A stretch of 64,000 nucleotides of DNA from Bremia lactucae. Lineage: Eukaryota; Oomycota; Peronosporomycetes; Peronosporales; Peronosporaceae. The DNA lies in assembly GCF_004359215.1 (NCBI RefSeq), contig NC_090616.1:2718490-2782489 (forward strand), written 5' to 3'. The notes beneath the pieces are model-generated. The model saw only the letters and a program-made list of their open reading frames with translations. It made no database searches and was not told the DNA's origin. The position numbers and the translations under genes were made by a program. Within the stretch, counting starts at the first letter, position 1. Every line of letters begins with the position of its first letter. Shown here piece after piece: positions 61,357 to 64,000 of the stretch.

Positions 61357-61960
61357 GAACGCTATTAGAGCGTCTATTCGATTGAGCCCCCTCATTCGAA
61401 GGCTCACAGTCAGCCGCCTGACGACGCTCAGGCGACTGTTCGCTCTCCTCGACTCGGCCATCTCGTCCGACTCGTATTCATTGTCGACCGCCAAAGAAGT
61501 GGCTGCCGTTTAATGGGGGGTGATGTAACGGGGTGTATCGTTACATTAAATTAACACTTAAAGGTTGTTAGTTGTTGTATTATATAAAAGGTAGATTAAA
61601 ATTTGGAGAATATTACTTTACATAGTAATATTTGAAAAGCTTATGCATTGGTAGATATAGGCCATTATATCTACTTGCTCCGCGGTCCAGTCGGCACTGG
61701 ACGCGCGCAAGGAGAGAGACAGATAAGACTTTTCTAAATGTTTTGTGTTTGTATATAATTAAATTAGCAGAAAATAGATAGAAATAGAAGAAATTGAATA
61801 TATTAAATACAGCTTACTTTTAACCCTCTTTAAAGCAAGTGCTCTAAAGAAATTCTTCCTCTGCACGTACTAGTGCACGTGAAGTGACGTGTGGCACCAC
61901 CCGCACTGAAGCGAGGTGGACTTGTACTGAAGCAGTACAAGTCGGCAGTGCCCCGTTCCA

Positions 61961-64000
61961 CTAAGGGTAACCTTAGTCGTTGGTCTAGTTTGACAAACGA
62001 TCGATATCATATCCCGCTTTTCGACTCATCTAGTCTTTACAAGCCTGTTGAGGGTGAGACGGAATTCTTCATCGATGCCTTTTTCCGGCATCGGTGGTAC
62101 TCTTCTGAACGGACAAAGGATGTCAAACCTTTGTTCCAAGCTTGGACAGAATGTACAAAACACAATTTGTGAGGTCTGAATTGAAAAGCTTAATGACTTC
62201 CGTGAACGTTCGAGAAACGGACCGTAGTCGGTTCACACTATCAATTGCACCGTTTGTCTAGAGAGGCAGGGGGTCCTTGCCTCTCGTGGGGGGGGCTCAT
62301 GCCCATGCTGTTTTATGGGTGCAGGTCATGCTGTTTAAAGGGTGCAGGTCATGCTCCTAAAAAAGCATATTCTCTCAAAGATCCTCAGTGGAGGACTCTC
62401 TCTCTTACGAGATGCGTCAAGGGATTGATAACCTCCAATCCTTTTACGAGCACGGGAAGCGCTTGCTCTCCGATGGACCTTCTGCACAGGAGGATGGGTC
62501 TCGCCGTACTGCAAGACGAGACCCGGAACGTCCAACATCAGTTGGATACAAGGCTTCCAACTATCATGCGAGGGTGGACACCCTCGCCAATGAACATAAT
62601 AACTCGTTCGACCCCCTTTACCTCACGTTGGTTCGAGAAGCTTTCAACAAGAAAACGCTTCACACCACTCGAACCCGTCAGTGGAGGGGGAGAAAAGATC
62701 GGGTTCGCCCCGTTTGTCGAACCCGAATCAACATCGTGATTTGGATCACACCCTTTATTTTTGAGAAGGGACATTGATCACGAGCGATCCCGACGCCGCG
62801 AGGTAGCGGTGACGGTTGATAATGTTTCCGTGACCAGTTGAGATATTTTGCGCAGGTTGCAACTGATCAACTTGCAAACGAAAGGACACATCACTCCTTC
62901 AAAAACGAGCTGGTGGCAGCTCGTCAGAAGATCTCTTCCTTGGAGAAAAGAGTAAATCGTCTGGTTCAAGATAAACGGACTCTGTTCCGAGACAATAAGG
63001 CTTTGGCTCAGAATCATTAGGGTTTGGCGGATGCCCTAGACCGTTCCGGTGTAATCCGGAATCGAAAGAAGCCTCGTACTGATGGCATAGACGAAGACGC
63101 CCAACATAAATTGTAGGATGCGTACGCATACTACGAGGCAGCTCGATCGTGTACGCGTTGCCTTGTCGATTCAGGACACAAAACGGGCCGATATACCTGG
63201 GCAGAAATTTATTACTGCCTACATTCCTCACTACCTTATTGGTAGGTTTACCGTAGACAGTAGGACTGGGTCATCAACACTAAATAAAAGTATGCTTGCT
63301 CTTTCATTTTTGTCAGACTTCCGTTTCTGTCGGTCCACCGCATCAGCGATGAAATCCTGTACAAAACGGACCACTGCTTCTCTAGCCAACAGATAATCAC
63401 CTGCTGACTCGGTTTTTGTATTCAGTGCGACCGGCTCGCACTGTGGAGATATCAATCTCTTCACTATTGAAAATATCATCGTTCTCATCAATAATATTGT
63501 TTTCGATACTGAGTCTTTCAGCATCGTTGTCTAAGTCAGAAATAGTATTATTGTTATTACTGAGTTTGTCAACTTCAATGTTAATTGAATCAACATTGGT
63601 ATCCTTTGCATTGAACTTGCTCACGCGTGATGAGCAAGAGCTAGAAGATTCTTTGCTCGAGCGAATCCCTCCCCCTTGAATAATAGTCACTCTCAAGCAA
63701 GGTGGGTATACGTGGGTGGCGCAAGCTATTCACGAAAAATGTTGTATGCTTTGTAGAAGCATGCACTGAGTTGTTATGGCAAATTTTACCATCGGCAAGA
63801 ACTCGCTCCAACTCTTAAAAGAGTGGAGGTATCCGCAAAGTATCTTTTCGAGAATACGGTTTGCCCGCTCCGTCTGACCATCTGTTCCAGGATGATCAGA
63901 AGTTGACATTTTCAACTATGTTTCAAGCGATTCGAACACAGTTTGCCAAAATTTCGCCGTGAATCTAGGGTCTCGATCTGAGACCAGTCCGCGGGGTAAC
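61961..64000 (-). mobile_element. Gypsy-3 (right copy, cut by window end)
   Basis: Equals 6751-8790. The pol tail, chromodomain and GPF module (62350-63231) and the last part of the integrase core (63730-64000, with [10 protein letters not shown]) are present. Confidence 0.82.
62388..63116 (+). pseudogene. Antisense coiled-coil frame of Gypsy-3 (right copy)
   Basis: Same frame and stops as 7178-7906. It carries no independent information because the copies are identical here. Confidence 0.45.

Larger units (their letters stand above)
59883..61960 (+). mobile_element. Gypsy-2 (right copy)
   Basis: Same structure as 4673-6750: LTRs 59883-60322 and 61524-61960, gag remnants 60373-61170, palindrome 61291-61356, purine tract 61511-61523. 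The junctions with Gypsy-1 and Gypsy-3 are also identical, so the three elements were already joined when the block duplicated. Confidence 0.92.
55213..64000 (+). repeat. Right copy of the 8.8-kb direct repeat
   Basis: This is the partner of 1-8790. Here the left neighbour is visible: Gypsy-1 continues to its 3' LTR at 52633, so the right copy shows what the left copy lacks at the window edge. The right copy is cut by the window end inside the Gypsy-3 integrase. Confidence 0.97.

Overview
The window is a eukaryotic, repeat-saturated region. I found no intact single-copy protein gene. Nearly everything I can identify is a retrotransposon: Ty3/Gypsy elements (some with chromodomains), Ty1/Copia elements, LINEs with an endonuclease/RT/zf-RVT layout, and tRNA-derived SINEs. 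Protein style, 'TGGTAGCA' primer sites and LTR ends suggest an oomycete (Phytophthora or downy-mildew type). That is an inference from family resemblance, not a proof. Two runs of exactly 100 N (10145-10244, 13803-13902) mark scaffold joins.

Layout. Bases 1-8790 and 55213-64000 are the same sequence in direct orientation. They differ by very few bases except for one divergent patch (1583-2403 / 56795-57613), and the repeat runs off both window ends. Each block holds: minus-strand Gypsy-1 (complete only at 52633-59882), a short gag-only element Gypsy-2 (4673-6750 / 59883-61960), and the 3' part of minus-strand Gypsy-3 (6751-9360 / 61961-64000). From 9372 to 17160 lie broken Gypsy pieces in both orientations around the gaps. 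From 17200 to 26660 is a Copia nest: Copia-5 (minus, RT-RNase H), Copia-6 (plus, gag to integrase) and Copia-7. In Copia-7 the middle segment (zinc knuckle, protease, integrase) is inverted relative to gag and RT. From 27990 to 34830 are a gag-LTR stub and Gypsy-4 (plus, protease to chromodomain). From 35801 to 49690 are three LINE relics with SINE copies between them. From 49703 to 50077 lie a candidate tRNA-Ser(GCT) and a candidate U6 snRNA gene, followed by a second SINE cluster (50291-51195) and a partial LTR.

The most unusual feature is an antisense reading frame shared by Gypsy-1 and Gypsy-4. It lies tail-to-tail with pol, between pol and the 3' LTR, on the opposite strand. The two copies have stops at different codons, each a sense codon in the other copy, so the ancestral frame of about 400 codons was probably open. 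Its coiled-coil end overlaps the pol tail. Gypsy-3 has a comparable antisense coiled-coil frame in the same place. Every element is broken by stops, frameshifts, truncation or inversion, so none looks autonomous as written.
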